The position numbers were made by a program, and so were the translations under genes. Shown here one piece after another: positions 36,337 to 45,376 of a stretch of DNA of 47,528 nucleotides. This DNA is from Bacteroidota bacterium (GTDB lineage: Bacteria > Bacteroidota > Rhodothermia > Rhodothermales > UBA10348). The stretch lies in contig JADFHF010000026.1 in assembly GCA_022567305.1 (NCBI GenBank), positions 1 to 47,528 on the forward strand. The letters are read 5' to 3'. Every line of letters begins with the position of its first letter. The first letter of the stretch is position 1. The notes below the pieces were generated by a model. It was given only the letters and a program-made list of their open reading frames with translations, was not told where the DNA came from and did not search any database.

Positions 36337-37332
36337 GTGAGCGCGCCAAACATTTCAGCTGTTGTAGTAACTTATCGCCGGCCCATGGAGCTGGAATGTT
36401 GTTTGTTGGCGCTTTCACAACAATCCCTACCACCAGGCGAAATGATTGTTGTGGACAACGGCGCGGCACAGGGTGACGAGGCACGCAAGGTGTGTGAATC
36501 AATCGATACTGATATCTATGTGCGATACATCGTTAGCCCGACGAATAGCCTGCCGGCAGCTCGAAACCTGGGTGTCAGTCATTGCTCCGGTGACTTTGTT
36601 GCTCTAATCGATGACGATGTTTGTCTTGCGCCCGATTACCTGGAGGCGGTGATTCGTGTCTTTGAGTCTGAGCCGAATGCTGTTGGGGTTCAGGGTTATT
36701 GTGATCCTGGAGAACGCCCCCAGTGGCGTGAGCGTATCCACCGTATCTTTGGGCTCTATCATTTGGAACGCGAACGTTGTCGCGTCCTTCCGAGTATCAG
36801 CACGACTTACCCAGCAAGCCTCACTGGCATTTTACCGTGTGAGTGGATCTCGGGTTCAAATCAGGTCTATCGTTGCGAAGTATTAGCGGAGGAGTCTTGG
36901 GATGAGCGCCTATTGAAGTATGCTGACGGCGAAGACCTTGATTTCTCGTATCGAATTCATCTGCGCCACGCTGGAGGCCTTTTCATTACGTCTGAGAGTC
37001 GGGTAATGCATGACGAAGTTGACACTGCCCGCGTTGTCGGGTCCGAGCTCATCGTGATGCGGGAAGTGTACGGATGGTACCTGCTTCACAAGCTTTTCCC
37101 GGCTTCGCTCACTGCAAAAGTTCGTTATTGTTGGAGCCGCTTGGGCCGTCTCATGATCACGTTAGCGGTGGCAGCGACGCGTCGTCGCCCGGGTGCGAGT
37201 CACGAGATCCGGTTAATTGCTGTTGCCTTATGGTTCGTATGGCGCCACAGGAAAGAATTTAGTGTAGGAGATTTTGGCGCATTTAACGCAGCATTCATGA
37301 ACAGGGGCGGACTAGAAATCAATGATAAGTGA
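36337..37332 (+). CDS. Family-2 glycosyltransferase
   Basis: 331 residues, GT-A fold: ISAVVVTYRRP at the N-terminus, metal/nucleotide motif ALIDDDVCLAPDYL, GSNQVYRCEVL and the acceptor-side ADGEDLDFSYRI with the catalytic ED. The C-terminal 60 residues contain a hydrophobic segment that may tether it to the membrane. It begins with GTG and has GGAGC nearby upstream. The 11-bp overlap with the next gene indicates coupling. It likely transfers one sugar to the lipid-linked repeat unit; donor unknown. Confidence 0.9.
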   Translation: MSAPNISAVVVTYRRPMELECCLLALSQQSLPPGEMIVVDNGAAQGDEARKVCESIDTDIYVRYIVSPTNSLPAARNLGVSHCSGDFVALIDDDVCLAPDYLEAVIRVFESEPNAVGVQGYCDPGERPQWRERIHRIFGLYHLERERCRVLPSISTTYPASLTGILPCEWISGSNQVYRCEVLAEESWDERLLKYADGEDLDFSYRIHLRHAGGLFITSESRVMHDEVDTARVVGSELIVMREVYGWYLLHKLFPASLTAKVRYCWSRLGRLMITLAVAATRRRPGASHEIRLIAVALWFVWRHRKEFSVGDFGAFNAAFMNRGGLEINDK

Positions 37333-38383
37333 GCGATTTTATGACATACATTCCATTGTTCGCTTGCTCGTACGCGGAAATTCGTTGCTTCATCGCGAAA
37401 TCGAATTTCATTTAGCACCATTTTGGCGCGAGCGATTAGAAAAACCATATGAAATACTCATCGACCAATACGATGCTGCACCACCGACCGTTCGCACCAC
37501 TGTTGTCGATGACTACGAGTTCGGTGACGGAATCTACCATCGTGCGGCACGACGAATTCGTTTCGATGTATTAGGCGAGCCACAGACCTATTACATGGAT
37601 CGGCTCGATTTGCCTATTAATTTGATCGTTCAACTGGCGTTGTTACGCGTTGGATACACTTTTCTGCACGGGGCGGGCCTATCTATCGGCGGCCGGCAGG
37701 TCTTGTTTCCTGCATATCCGGGTACTGGGAAGACGACGCTAGTTGCGGCCTATGTCCGATCCGGCGCCCGTATGTTTGGTGATGACCTTTGCATTGTCGG
37801 CGGCGGTCGTATCTATTCCTTTCCCCAAGCCCTCTCGATCTATCCGCACCACTTACCGATACTGGATTATACTGATAGGGACATTCAGCGTGCGTTTCGT
37901 AAAACAGCGTTGATAGATCGTTTGAGCGCTCCATTAGCGCATCAAACGAACCGTCCCGCGAGGCTTGCGCGAGTCCTTCTTAGTGCGCTCCGTACGCCCT
38001 GTGTAAATGTTTCACCCGCCAAGGTCTTTGGAGATGACGCGATCGCAACAGAGGGTAAGCTAGACGAGGTTGTCGTGTTGGAGCGGTCTGGCGAGATCAC
38101 GACCCTTGTTCGCGAGAGGGTTGATGTAGGCGCGGCCGCTAGCCAGGCGGCAGCAATCCTCTGGCACGAATGGCATGCGTCATTCCATGATCTGTTGCTC
38201 TATGACGCGTTAGCGGAGTCTGGTCGTGGCACCGTTACGCGATTACACCAAGTACGCGATATCGCTCAGCAAGCGTTCCAGGCTGTTCCATGCACACGAA
38301 TTCGAATTCCAGCGAATTGGGATAATGATACCCTAGCGCTTGAATTCCCTGATTTTTTCGCGGCATGGCCGAATGATCAATAA
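37322..38383 (+). CDS. HPr-kinase/phosphorylase-like ATP-binding protein
   Basis: 353 residues. A central P-loop PGTGKTTL (K137) and a following GDD (153-155) make an HprK-like/PEP-carboxykinase-like fold, similar to the HprK-type proteins often found in exopolysaccharide clusters. The N-terminal 110 residues have YEILIDQY and a strand-rich portion; the C-terminal half has no motif. Canonical HprK motifs for the HPr substrate are not evident, so a protein or sugar kinase is more likely than catabolite control. Its start overlaps the GT2 gene by 11 bases. Function unknown; the fold call is fairly safe. Confidence 0.75.
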   Translation: MISERFYDIHSIVRLLVRGNSLLHREIEFHLAPFWRERLEKPYEILIDQYDAAPPTVRTTVVDDYEFGDGIYHRAARRIRFDVLGEPQTYYMDRLDLPINLIVQLALLRVGYTFLHGAGLSIGGRQVLFPAYPGTGKTTLVAAYVRSGARMFGDDLCIVGGGRIYSFPQALSIYPHHLPILDYTDRDIQRAFRKTALIDRLSAPLAHQTNRPARLARVLLSALRTPCVNVSPAKVFGDDAIATEGKLDEVVVLERSGEITTLVRERVDVGAAASQAAAILWHEWHASFHDLLLYDALAESGRGTVTRLHQVRDIAQQAFQAVPCTRIRIPANWDNDTLALEFPDFFAAWPNDQ

Positions 38384-38455
38384 TTACCAATTGAAATACC
38401 TCCTCCTTTCGAAACGGGCCACACCGCCAGGCAGTGGCTACCTGGTTGTTTTACG

Positions 38456-39577
38456 ATGAAGCTCTGGCTTCTTTCTGACACCGCAGCACCGCACACTCTA
38501 CGGTGGGCACGCTGGTTTGCAAATCGCGGGCACGAAGTGCACGTTGTCTCGCTGAACCCTATCGCGCTACCCGGATACGATCCTGTTTATGTGCATCCGA
38601 TTTGGACACCACGGTTTGGGAATTCTCTGCCCGTACGCGTTCTAAAGACACCGATTGTTTTCGCGAGGCTCCGGGCGCTCTTTAAGTCCAATCCACCAGA
38701 CGTGGTACACGCGCATTCGGCGGGCGGTTATGCTTGGCTAACCATGCTAAGCGGATTCCGCCCCTACATTATTACGCCCTGGGGTACCGATCTACTGGTG
38801 GATGTGAATCGATCGCCCGTGAATCGGTGGATTACAGGTCAGGCGCTTCGCCGTGCTGCGCTGGTCACAACGGACGGGTTTCATTTCATCGAGATCCTGC
38901 GCGGCTTCGGTATAGGCAAAGACAATATACTACTTCACACCTTTGGTACAGATATCCACTACTTTTGTCCTGGCAAGGACGATGGAGAACGCAATGAGTT
39001 AGGCGTCGGAGATGCACCGTTAGTGATCAGTACACGCACCCCTAATCCTGTCCATGATGTGGAGACATTTGTTCGTGCAGTACCTAAAATTCAGGCGGCT
39101 TTCCCATCTGCGCGATTTATTGTTGTGGGCGATGGCGCTGACCGGTCTCGGCTTGAAGTGCTTGCAATGGATCTTGGTGTAGGTTCGGTGACGCAATTTG
39201 TTAGAATGGTAAATGAAGATCGGATGCGTCGTTTGCTTAGAGTGAGTGATGTTTACGTTTCTACATCCATGATGGACGCTGGCTTGGCGGCGAGTACTGC
39301 GGAGGCTATGGCCATGGAGTTACCGGTGGTACAAACTGCCAACAGCGACAATTCATACTGGACACCAGACGGTGACGGTGGATTCCTTTTCGCAAATAGT
39401 GATCACGATGCTCTTAGTTCGAACGTTTGTCGGCTGCTGGGGGACGCCACCATGCGCTGCGAGATGGGTCAGCGCAACAGGCGAATGATCGTCAGTGAGT
39501 ACAATATGGACATGGAAATGTCCCGTATTGAGGAGGAATACGAGCGGCTTATAAAGAGGGCCCAGCAGCGGAGATGA
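38456..39577 (+). CDS. Family-4 glycosyltransferase
   Basis: 373 residues, GT-B fold. N-terminal acceptor half starts MKLWLLSDTAAPHTLRWA and includes VVHAHSAGGYAW and TPWGTDLL; the C-terminal donor half has VISTRTPNPVHDVETFVRA, IVVGDGADRSRLE and the nucleotide-sugar EX7E-type segment ASTAEAMAMELPVV. Domains are complete. It starts 72 bases after the HprK-like gene and its TGA overlaps the next ATG (ATGA). It presumably extends the lipid-linked oligosaccharide in the cytosol. Confidence 0.9.
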   Translation: MKLWLLSDTAAPHTLRWARWFANRGHEVHVVSLNPIALPGYDPVYVHPIWTPRFGNSLPVRVLKTPIVFARLRALFKSNPPDVVHAHSAGGYAWLTMLSGFRPYIITPWGTDLLVDVNRSPVNRWITGQALRRAALVTTDGFHFIEILRGFGIGKDNILLHTFGTDIHYFCPGKDDGERNELGVGDAPLVISTRTPNPVHDVETFVRAVPKIQAAFPSARFIVVGDGADRSRLEVLAMDLGVGSVTQFVRMVNEDRMRRLLRVSDVYVSTSMMDAGLAASTAEAMAMELPVVQTANSDNSYWTPDGDGGFLFANSDHDALSSNVCRLLGDATMRCEMGQRNRRMIVSEYNMDMEMSRIEEEYERLIKRAQQRR

Positions 39578-40578
39578 ATATGCGCGTTTTGCATGTCGTT
39601 CCGTGCCTGCCTCACGGTGGTACATCAAGCTTTATCACACGCCAGATAGAGGGACTTGCTGAAGCAGGCGTTGTTGGGCAGTCGGATTTTTTTGGTGGTG
39701 CCGCAATGCTGTTTCGCCCGCACCAACTTCCCAGGCGAATCGCTACGATGCGTCGAGAGATCAGTGTCTTCCAGCCCGACATCGTGCATGCACACTGGGG
39801 GTCCCTTCTCGCATTCGCCTCGGCGGTCGCGTCGATTGGTGGCCCACCACTAGTTATTTCCTATCGCGGTAGCGACATTAATCCGGTGCCGTCGGAGGGG
39901 CGATTACGCAGCATTATTCGTATCACCTGTTCTCAGTTGGCCACCCTAAGGGCAAGCGCGATTATCTGCGTCAGCGAAGAGCTCTACGGGCGGCTCTGGT
40001 CGCGGCGTAAGCCTGTTAATGTGATCCCTGACGGTACCGACCTGTCTCAATTTCGACCGATTGATAAACTCGATGCCCGTCGACAACTCAAATGGCCGCT
40101 AAATGAACCCGTTGTATTTTTCTATGAAGGAGGGCGCCCCGAAGTAAAGCGCAGAGACTTGGTAGACGCTAGTCTCAAGGAAGTAAGGAGGGTTTTACGT
40201 CAATGCAGACTTGAAGTAATGGGTATTGATGTGCCCCGTGACCGCGTACCCCTACTTTTGAATGCTTCGGATTGTTTGCTGATGACCAGTGACTTTGAAG
40301 GTTCCCCAAACATTGTCCGAGAGGCACTTGCTTGTAACACGCCTATCGTAAGTGTGGATGTTGGGGATGTGCGCCGTTGGCTAGTGAACCTGGATGGAAC
40401 GAGGATAGTTTTTCGTGATCCGGTTGAGATTGCAAGAAACGTGGTGGATCTCATCAGCACTGGCATTCGCCCTTCGATCGGATGTAGGGCTTTGCAGTTT
40501 AGCGAGGAGTCATCGACCAACGCTGTGCTTGCAGTTTACAACCAAGTGTTAGAGGGCCAAAATCAAAATGTGCAATAA
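39574..40578 (+). CDS. Family-4 glycosyltransferase
   Basis: 334 residues, GT-B. VLHVVPCLPHGGTSSF opens the N-terminal half with the glycine-rich loop, then VHAHWGSLL and ISYRGSDINPV; ICVSEELY and VIPDGTDLSQFRP mark the hinge; the donor half has TSDFEGSPNIVREALACNTPIV with the catalytic-type E residues. Starts by ATGA overlap with the preceding GT4; a second ATG at 39580 is also possible. Together with its neighbours it indicates a repeat unit of at least three or four sugars. Confidence 0.9.
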   Translation: MNMRVLHVVPCLPHGGTSSFITRQIEGLAEAGVVGQSDFFGGAAMLFRPHQLPRRIATMRREISVFQPDIVHAHWGSLLAFASAVASIGGPPLVISYRGSDINPVPSEGRLRSIIRITCSQLATLRASAIICVSEELYGRLWSRRKPVNVIPDGTDLSQFRPIDKLDARRQLKWPLNEPVVFFYEGGRPEVKRRDLVDASLKEVRRVLRQCRLEVMGIDVPRDRVPLLLNASDCLLMTSDFEGSPNIVREALACNTPIVSVDVGDVRRWLVNLDGTRIVFRDPVEIARNVVDLISTGIRPSIGCRALQFSEESSTNAVLAVYNQVLEGQNQNVQ

Positions 40579-40586
40579 AGTCAATA

Positions 40587-41999
40587 ATGATTGCCCTGAT
40601 AATTTTCTCGGCCTCTATATCAAGTTTGATGGCAGGACTTTTCTTCGGTAGTCGCGCCAGACACCATCCTAAGTTCTTCTGGACGTATTTGCTCATCGGT
40701 TTGTTATTCACTACGCCGCTTTATGCCGGCGGGTATACTTGGTACGACGAGATATTTTTGAGTGGTTACTTGGTCGCCAATATTCCTGGCAGACTAATAA
40801 TAAAAAGGAATTTGTGGCATGGTCTGTTTTTGATTTTTTCAATTTATATGATTGTACAGACGATCCGAGGAATCGCATTTTTTAGTCAGATTGGTCCTGC
40901 AGAAGCCGTTCAGAAAGTTCGATGGACTGTTATGTTTGCACTCATATTCTTGGTTTTCGTGAAGAGTACGTCGGCCAAGATAAAGAGTGTATTCGATAAA
41001 GATCTTGCATATAAGCTAACAATAGCCGGACTGGTCTTTAATGCTATATATCTCGTCTTCGGTCTAGTTTCTATATACCTCACGGGCTCTACTTCTTTTA
41101 CGCAATTCGCAATGATCACAGATGAATATCGTGTTGGCACGAGTCCGTTGCTTGCGATGTTTGGATCTACTGGATACGTCGTGTGCGTGTACTATATCAT
41201 TATTCCGGCCACGTTGATTACGATAAAGAATTATAACAGGAGGCGAGCAAATCTCGCCTGGTTTGTTCTGGCTTTTGCATTGACGGTTCAGATGTTATAC
41301 AACTCAAGAAGCGGCATGCTCGCAATTGTCGTCTTCACGAGTCTTTTTGTTCTTCAAAACCTTCAGAGCCGTCGCGTCATGAAAGGGCTTATGGTTTTTA
41401 TTCCTCTTGTGGGGTTTGCGGTATTATTTCAAGTATTCTTCAATCAAATAGATCCTTCGATCATTTTTGAGGATCTCTTAAACACACTCGGCATAGGCAA
41501 TCCAGCGCGGTACAATCCGGATCTTCAGGACATTGATCGAAGAATATGGAATTACAGTGCCATCCTTGCTCTATCTGATAATACTTTCAATCTACTCTTT
41601 GGGTGGGGTACTCGCACAAGTGGCTATATAGTCGCGCCGTATGTTTACGATCTTTTTCTGGAGGCTCATGGCCAAGCCGTCTTTAGAGAAGATGTGGCTA
41701 CGCCCGGTTTTGCGGCTCTGGCGGTTGATACTGGGCTCATCGGATTACTTTTAATTTTCTCTCTTTTGATGTCGTGTCTAGTTGGAATCTATCGGCTACA
41801 CCGTAAAGTTGACTTTGTTGTCCTTCTCATACCCACGGCATTTGTCCTGCAGCTTTTTATTATGAATATTTTTGACGTAATTCTTCTCTATCTCGTTCTA
41901 ATGCCGAGTGGACTAGCCTTGGCGTTAGCAAAGTCTAAATTCTTACATGCCTCTGGTTGGAAACTAGAGCGTGGACGACCGCGAGACGTCCCGGGATAA
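40587..41999 (+). CDS. Wzy/O-antigen ligase-type membrane protein
   Basis: 470 residues with about ten to twelve hydrophobic helices and one larger loop near 305-360 (NPARYNPDLQDIDRRIWNYS), the layout of O-antigen polymerases and WaaL-like ligases. The loop precedes a short WGTRTSG segment and then helices at the C-terminus. Sequence identity within this class is low, so polymerase versus ligase cannot be decided; Wzy is favoured by the Wzx-like flippase and the glycosyltransferases in the same gene set. The gene is noticeably more AT-rich than the flippase fusion, as usual for such genes. Eight bases separate it from the upstream GT4 stop. Confidence 0.8.
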   Translation: MIALIIFSASISSLMAGLFFGSRARHHPKFFWTYLLIGLLFTTPLYAGGYTWYDEIFLSGYLVANIPGRLIIKRNLWHGLFLIFSIYMIVQTIRGIAFFSQIGPAEAVQKVRWTVMFALIFLVFVKSTSAKIKSVFDKDLAYKLTIAGLVFNAIYLVFGLVSIYLTGSTSFTQFAMITDEYRVGTSPLLAMFGSTGYVVCVYYIIIPATLITIKNYNRRRANLAWFVLAFALTVQMLYNSRSGMLAIVVFTSLFVLQNLQSRRVMKGLMVFIPLVGFAVLFQVFFNQIDPSIIFEDLLNTLGIGNPARYNPDLQDIDRRIWNYSAILALSDNTFNLLFGWGTRTSGYIVAPYVYDLFLEAHGQAVFREDVATPGFAALAVDTGLIGLLLIFSLLMSCLVGIYRLHRKVDFVVLLIPTAFVLQLFIMNIFDVILLYLVLMPSGLALALAKSKFLHASGWKLERGRPRDVPG

Positions 42000-42036
42000 T
42001 GGTGGAAGGAAGGAAATGCAATTCAAGTCGGGCTGA

Positions 42037-42159
42037 GCAAGAACCGTTTGGCTCGTTTTTAAAGATGATCGCCTATTAAATCTACCTATTGGTGACCATA
42101 TTCGTGTAGTGGAATGTGACTATATTTGCGATACAATTTATGAGTTCTACGGCGCATAA
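42037..42159 (+). other. Short open frame, possible gene remnant
   Basis: The 184-bp gap between the polymerase-like gene and the last glycosyltransferase contains a 40-codon frame closed by TGA before and TAA (42157-42159) after it. Its product, with KDDRLLNLPIGDHIRV and DYICDTIYEFYGA, reads like a folded protein tail, but no ATG precedes it and I cannot name a family. It may be the remains of a lost gene. Confidence 0.2.
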
Positions 42160-42183
42160 CTGTCTGAGTAGATCTGACCGAGC

Positions 42184-43527
42184 ATGAGAATTTGGTTGAT
42201 TCAGACTGGTGAGGATGTCCCGTTCAATGATAATCTGCGTAAATTACGCACCGCCCTATTAGCAGAAGAGTTGGTGTCGCGAGGGCATGAGGTTGTGTGG
42301 TGGGCTGCATCGTTCTCGCATCTTCGCAAAGAGCGGGTCACCAGAGAGCGAAACAGCACGCTTCCAAACGGTGTGATGGTTGAGTTTTTACATGGAAGTG
42401 GCTATCAGAGAAATATATCTTTTGCTAGAATTATTGATCACCGGATCGTTGCGCGACAATTCAAGAAACGCAGCCGTGAGTTGCCATTACCGGATGTAAT
42501 TGTCTGCGCTCTACCGCCGTATGATTTGGCATATCAGGTTGCACGCTATGCTAAACAGAATCATATTCCGCTAATAGTCGATGCGCGGGATTACTGGCCC
42601 GATATATTTCTAACCGCTGTTCCGGGCATTCTTCGCCCCCTGGCCAAACTGGGATTACAGAGCGAATTTCGTCAAGCCCGTTATACGTTCCGAGCGGCGG
42701 ACAGTATAACTGCGATGTCGGAAGACGTTCTGGAGTGGGCATTGAGTTACTGTGACAGGGGAAGAACCGACAGCGATAGGGTCTTTCATCTCGGGTTTAA
42801 ACCAGCGCCGGATTCAGAAACGTCTTCGCCGGATTGGCTCAGCCGATTGGAAGGTCGGTTCATCGTCGCATTCGTGGGAACATTTTCGCCGTTTCATGGC
42901 CCTGCGATATTGGTAAAGGTCGCCGAGCGATTGATAACTGCTGGCCGGCAGGACATTGCCATAATCATTGCGGGGGCGGGCGGCGATGATTACGACGAAA
43001 TCACCGCAGTGGCAGAAAAGATGCCGAATATAACCTTGACAGGATGGCTGGAACAGGATGCGATCAGTGCGTTGCTCGGCCAGGCTGCAGTCGGAATTTG
43101 TCCGACGAATATGGAGGCGCTGTTTTTCCCTAATAAGACTTTTCTATATTTTTCTAGAGGATTGCCAGTGCTTTCTGCGTTTGAGGGCGAATTGAGAAAG
43201 TTGCTGGACGATGACGGCTTGGGGGCGTATTTCCATTATGACGATGATGAGGCTCTGACGAATCAGATAATTAGACTTTGCGACGATACGGATCTTTATC
43301 AAAGAATCTGCGACCGCGTTCGGGAAGCATTCGCCGAACGGTTCGATGAGAAAATAATCTATCCTGCTTTTGCTGATTATATTGAACAGCAGGTCAATTC
43401 GAATGGTATTGATCAGCTGGCTGCCTGGGATAAAGGGCAACGACCCCGCTCTGCCGGGGAGGTCAGCTCGACGACTGCACACGAACCGAGTTCGAGAATC
43501 ACTGCTTTCAAAGACGACTTGACGTGA
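42184..43527 (+). CDS. Family-4 glycosyltransferase, WbuB-like
   Basis: 447 residues, GT-B. N-terminal half has AEELVSRGHEVVWWAAS, and VDARDYWPDIFL which resembles the 'RDLWP' segment of WbuB-type fucosamine/aminosugar transferases. The donor half shows VAFVGTFSPFHGP, IIIAGAGGDDYDEI and CPTNMEALFFPNKTFLYFSRGLPVL in pieces; the usual EX7E is replaced by a PNKTFLYFSRG form as seen in WbuB relatives. The last 35 residues are low-complexity and unlikely to be structural. It is the last plus-strand gene before the converging set. Aminosugar donor is inference. Confidence 0.88.
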   Translation: MRIWLIQTGEDVPFNDNLRKLRTALLAEELVSRGHEVVWWAASFSHLRKERVTRERNSTLPNGVMVEFLHGSGYQRNISFARIIDHRIVARQFKKRSRELPLPDVIVCALPPYDLAYQVARYAKQNHIPLIVDARDYWPDIFLTAVPGILRPLAKLGLQSEFRQARYTFRAADSITAMSEDVLEWALSYCDRGRTDSDRVFHLGFKPAPDSETSSPDWLSRLEGRFIVAFVGTFSPFHGPAILVKVAERLITAGRQDIAIIIAGAGGDDYDEITAVAEKMPNITLTGWLEQDAISALLGQAAVGICPTNMEALFFPNKTFLYFSRGLPVLSAFEGELRKLLDDDGLGAYFHYDDDEALTNQIIRLCDDTDLYQRICDRVREAFAERFDEKIIYPAFADYIEQQVNSNGIDQLAAWDKGQRPRSAGEVSSTTAHEPSSRITAFKDDLT

Positions 43528-43568
43528 ATCATGCGATGAAGCAGAATTTATTCACAAGCGTTCACGCG

Positions 43569-43601
43569 AGAAGCGGTGCAACTGGCTACGGGTCCGCTTC
43601 T
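43569..43601. terminator. Possible bidirectional terminator hairpin
   Basis: AGAAGCGG (43569-43576) and CCGCTTCT (43594-43601) form a perfect 8-bp stem with a 17-base loop exactly in the 80-bp gap between the converging gene sets. No T-tract on either side, so intrinsic termination would be weak; the location supports the call. Confidence 0.4.
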
Positions 43602-43607
43602 GACTGT

Positions 43608-44546
43608 TCAATGGACCAAATATTGTACGCCACATAGCTCTCGAACCGTATTGGCTATTGCATTTCGGTCTAGGTTGTACTGTCTCCTAAGATAATTCTG
43701 AGATCCCACGACCGAGGAAAATCCAGCCCGTAAACCGATTCGATAATAAAAACCAGGTGCAATACCTGATTCAAGAAGTTCCTCTGCGACCGCACCACCT
43801 AGTCCCCCGACAACAGTATTTTCTTCTACCGTCACGATTCCGCCAGTTTCCCTGGCGGCGGAAATAATGGACGGGATGTCAAGTGGAGAGAGTGTGTGCA
43901 TGCTTAATACACGGGGGTGTATTCCATCATTTGCCAGTTGAGATGCGGCATGCAGGACTTCTCCAAGAATACCTCCAGAACTGATGATCGTTAGATCAGA
44001 TCCGTCCGAAACCTGCCTGGCTTTTCCAATCTCAAATGGATGATTCCCAACCAGGGAAGAGTCCTCCGAAGAGCGATCGAGTCTCAAGTAACCAGCCCCG
44101 GGGGTCTTGACTAAAGCGCGAGTAGCTTCTTTGGCTTCCCATCTGCACGAAGGGGCGATCACCGTAAGATTAGGGAGCGCACGCATGATGGACAAATCCT
44201 CGGTAGCGTGATGGGATATACCGAGTGATCCATAGCTGAATCCTCCCCCGACAGATACTACGTTTACGTTCACATCATGATAACAGACGTCGTTTCGTAT
44301 CTGCTCAAGACATCTAAGGGTTGAAAAGTTCGCTATGGAGTACGTGAAGACAACTCTGCCCTCGAGCGCCAGTCCGGTGGCCAGACCCGTCATATTCTGC
44401 TCTGCGACGCCGGCGTTGATAAACTGGCGTGGAAAGCGTTTCGCGAAATCATCCAAGACGCGGAAGCCCAGATCGCCTGTAATCAGGATAATTCGCTCGT
44501 CCTCTTCTGCGAGTGAGGAAAGTGTCGCAACAAAGCTATCCCTCAT
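43608..44546 (-). CDS. Transketolase C-terminal (pyrimidine-binding) subunit
   Basis: 312 residues: the Pyr and C-terminal domains of a split transketolase. Motifs: LITGDLGF, catalytic glutamate E49 in NAGVAEQNM, FTYSIANFSTLRCLEQIRND, GISHHATEDLSIMRALPN, and C-terminal VTVEENTVVGGLGGAV. It works with the N-terminal subunit encoded just upstream (11-bp overlap) to move two-carbon units between ketoses and aldoses using thiamine diphosphate. Split forms in surface-polysaccharide loci are thought to feed special sugars rather than central metabolism; that role here is inferred from context. Ends facing the GT4 gene. Confidence 0.92.
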   Translation of the reverse strand: MRDSFVATLSSLAEEDERIILITGDLGFRVLDDFAKRFPRQFINAGVAEQNMTGLATGLALEGRVVFTYSIANFSTLRCLEQIRNDVCYHDVNVNVVSVGGGFSYGSLGISHHATEDLSIMRALPNLTVIAPSCRWEAKEATRALVKTPGAGYLRLDRSSEDSSLVGNHPFEIGKARQVSDGSDLTIISSGGILGEVLHAASQLANDGIHPRVLSMHTLSPLDIPSIISAARETGGIVTVEENTVVGGLGGAVAEELLESGIAPGFYYRIGLRAGFSSVVGSQNYLRRQYNLDRNAIANTVRELCGVQYLVH

Positions 44547-45372
44547 TCAATCCCCCCATTAATTCAGTCATGGCGGCATCAAACTCTGCTCCTCGGGCGG
44601 TCCTGTAATGCCAGAGTACGGAGTTTTCCATGAAAGAGACGCCCTTGCCTTTTACCGTATGAGCGATGATACAATTTGGTTTGTTCTGTGAAAAGGGCAA
44701 TTCTCTGCAGACTCCTAATATCTCCGCGTGATTGTGGCCGTCTATCTCCCGGACTGCCCAACCAAAACTGCTCCATTTGTTGGCAAAGGGTTCGAGGTCA
44801 AGCGTGTCTTGGGTGGAAGCCAGGCTCTGAATTTTATTATAGTCGACAATTGCGACGAGGTTACTCAATCGATGGTGGGATGCGAAAAGAATCGCCTCCC
44901 AAGTCGAACCCTCATCGCACTCCCCGTCCGAAAGAACGACGAATACCCGGTGCGATGAGCCGTCAGTCAGCCCGGCGAATGCCATTCCGGCACCGATCGA
45001 CAGGCCATGCCCCAACGAACCCGTCGACACTTCAACACCTGGTATGCCTTTATGAGAGACGTGCCCGCTCAGAAGCGATCCATCCTGATCATGAGATTTC
45101 AGAATCTCCAACTTGAAAAAACCACACTCTCCCAGTGCAGCGTAAACGCCTGCCCCTGCGTGACCCTTACTCAATATGAAACGGTCCCTCGAATTTGCTT
45201 TGGGTTCGGTTGGATCGACGTGAAGAACTCTGCCGTAGAGAACAGACAGAATATCGGCAACAGAGAAAATGGAACCGATATGCGAACTACCGCCACTATT
45301 CGTCATGCGAAGTGCATGAATACGAATACGCTTCGCAAGTTCTGTGGTATCATAAAACGTATTTGACCGCAC
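44536..45372 (-). CDS. Transketolase N-terminal (PP-binding) subunit
   Basis: 278 residues: the thiamine-diphosphate PP domain. SGGSSHIGS, RFILSKGHAG, GSLGHGLSIGAGMA and the ThDP/magnesium motif SDGECDEG ... DYNKIQ (usual GDG-N; the first G is S here) are visible. HTVKGKGVSFME closes the domain. It is complete only with the partner subunit downstream, which it overlaps by 11 bases. It starts 4 bases from the DegT aminotransferase stop, so all three are one transcription unit. Confidence 0.92.
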   Translation of the reverse strand: MRSNTFYDTTELAKRIRIHALRMTNSGGSSHIGSIFSVADILSVLYGRVLHVDPTEPKANSRDRFILSKGHAGAGVYAALGECGFFKLEILKSHDQDGSLLSGHVSHKGIPGVEVSTGSLGHGLSIGAGMAFAGLTDGSSHRVFVVLSDGECDEGSTWEAILFASHHRLSNLVAIVDYNKIQSLASTQDTLDLEPFANKWSSFGWAVREIDGHNHAEILGVCRELPFSQNKPNCIIAHTVKGKGVSFMENSVLWHYRTARGAEFDAAMTELMGGLNEG

Positions 45373-45376
45373 AATG

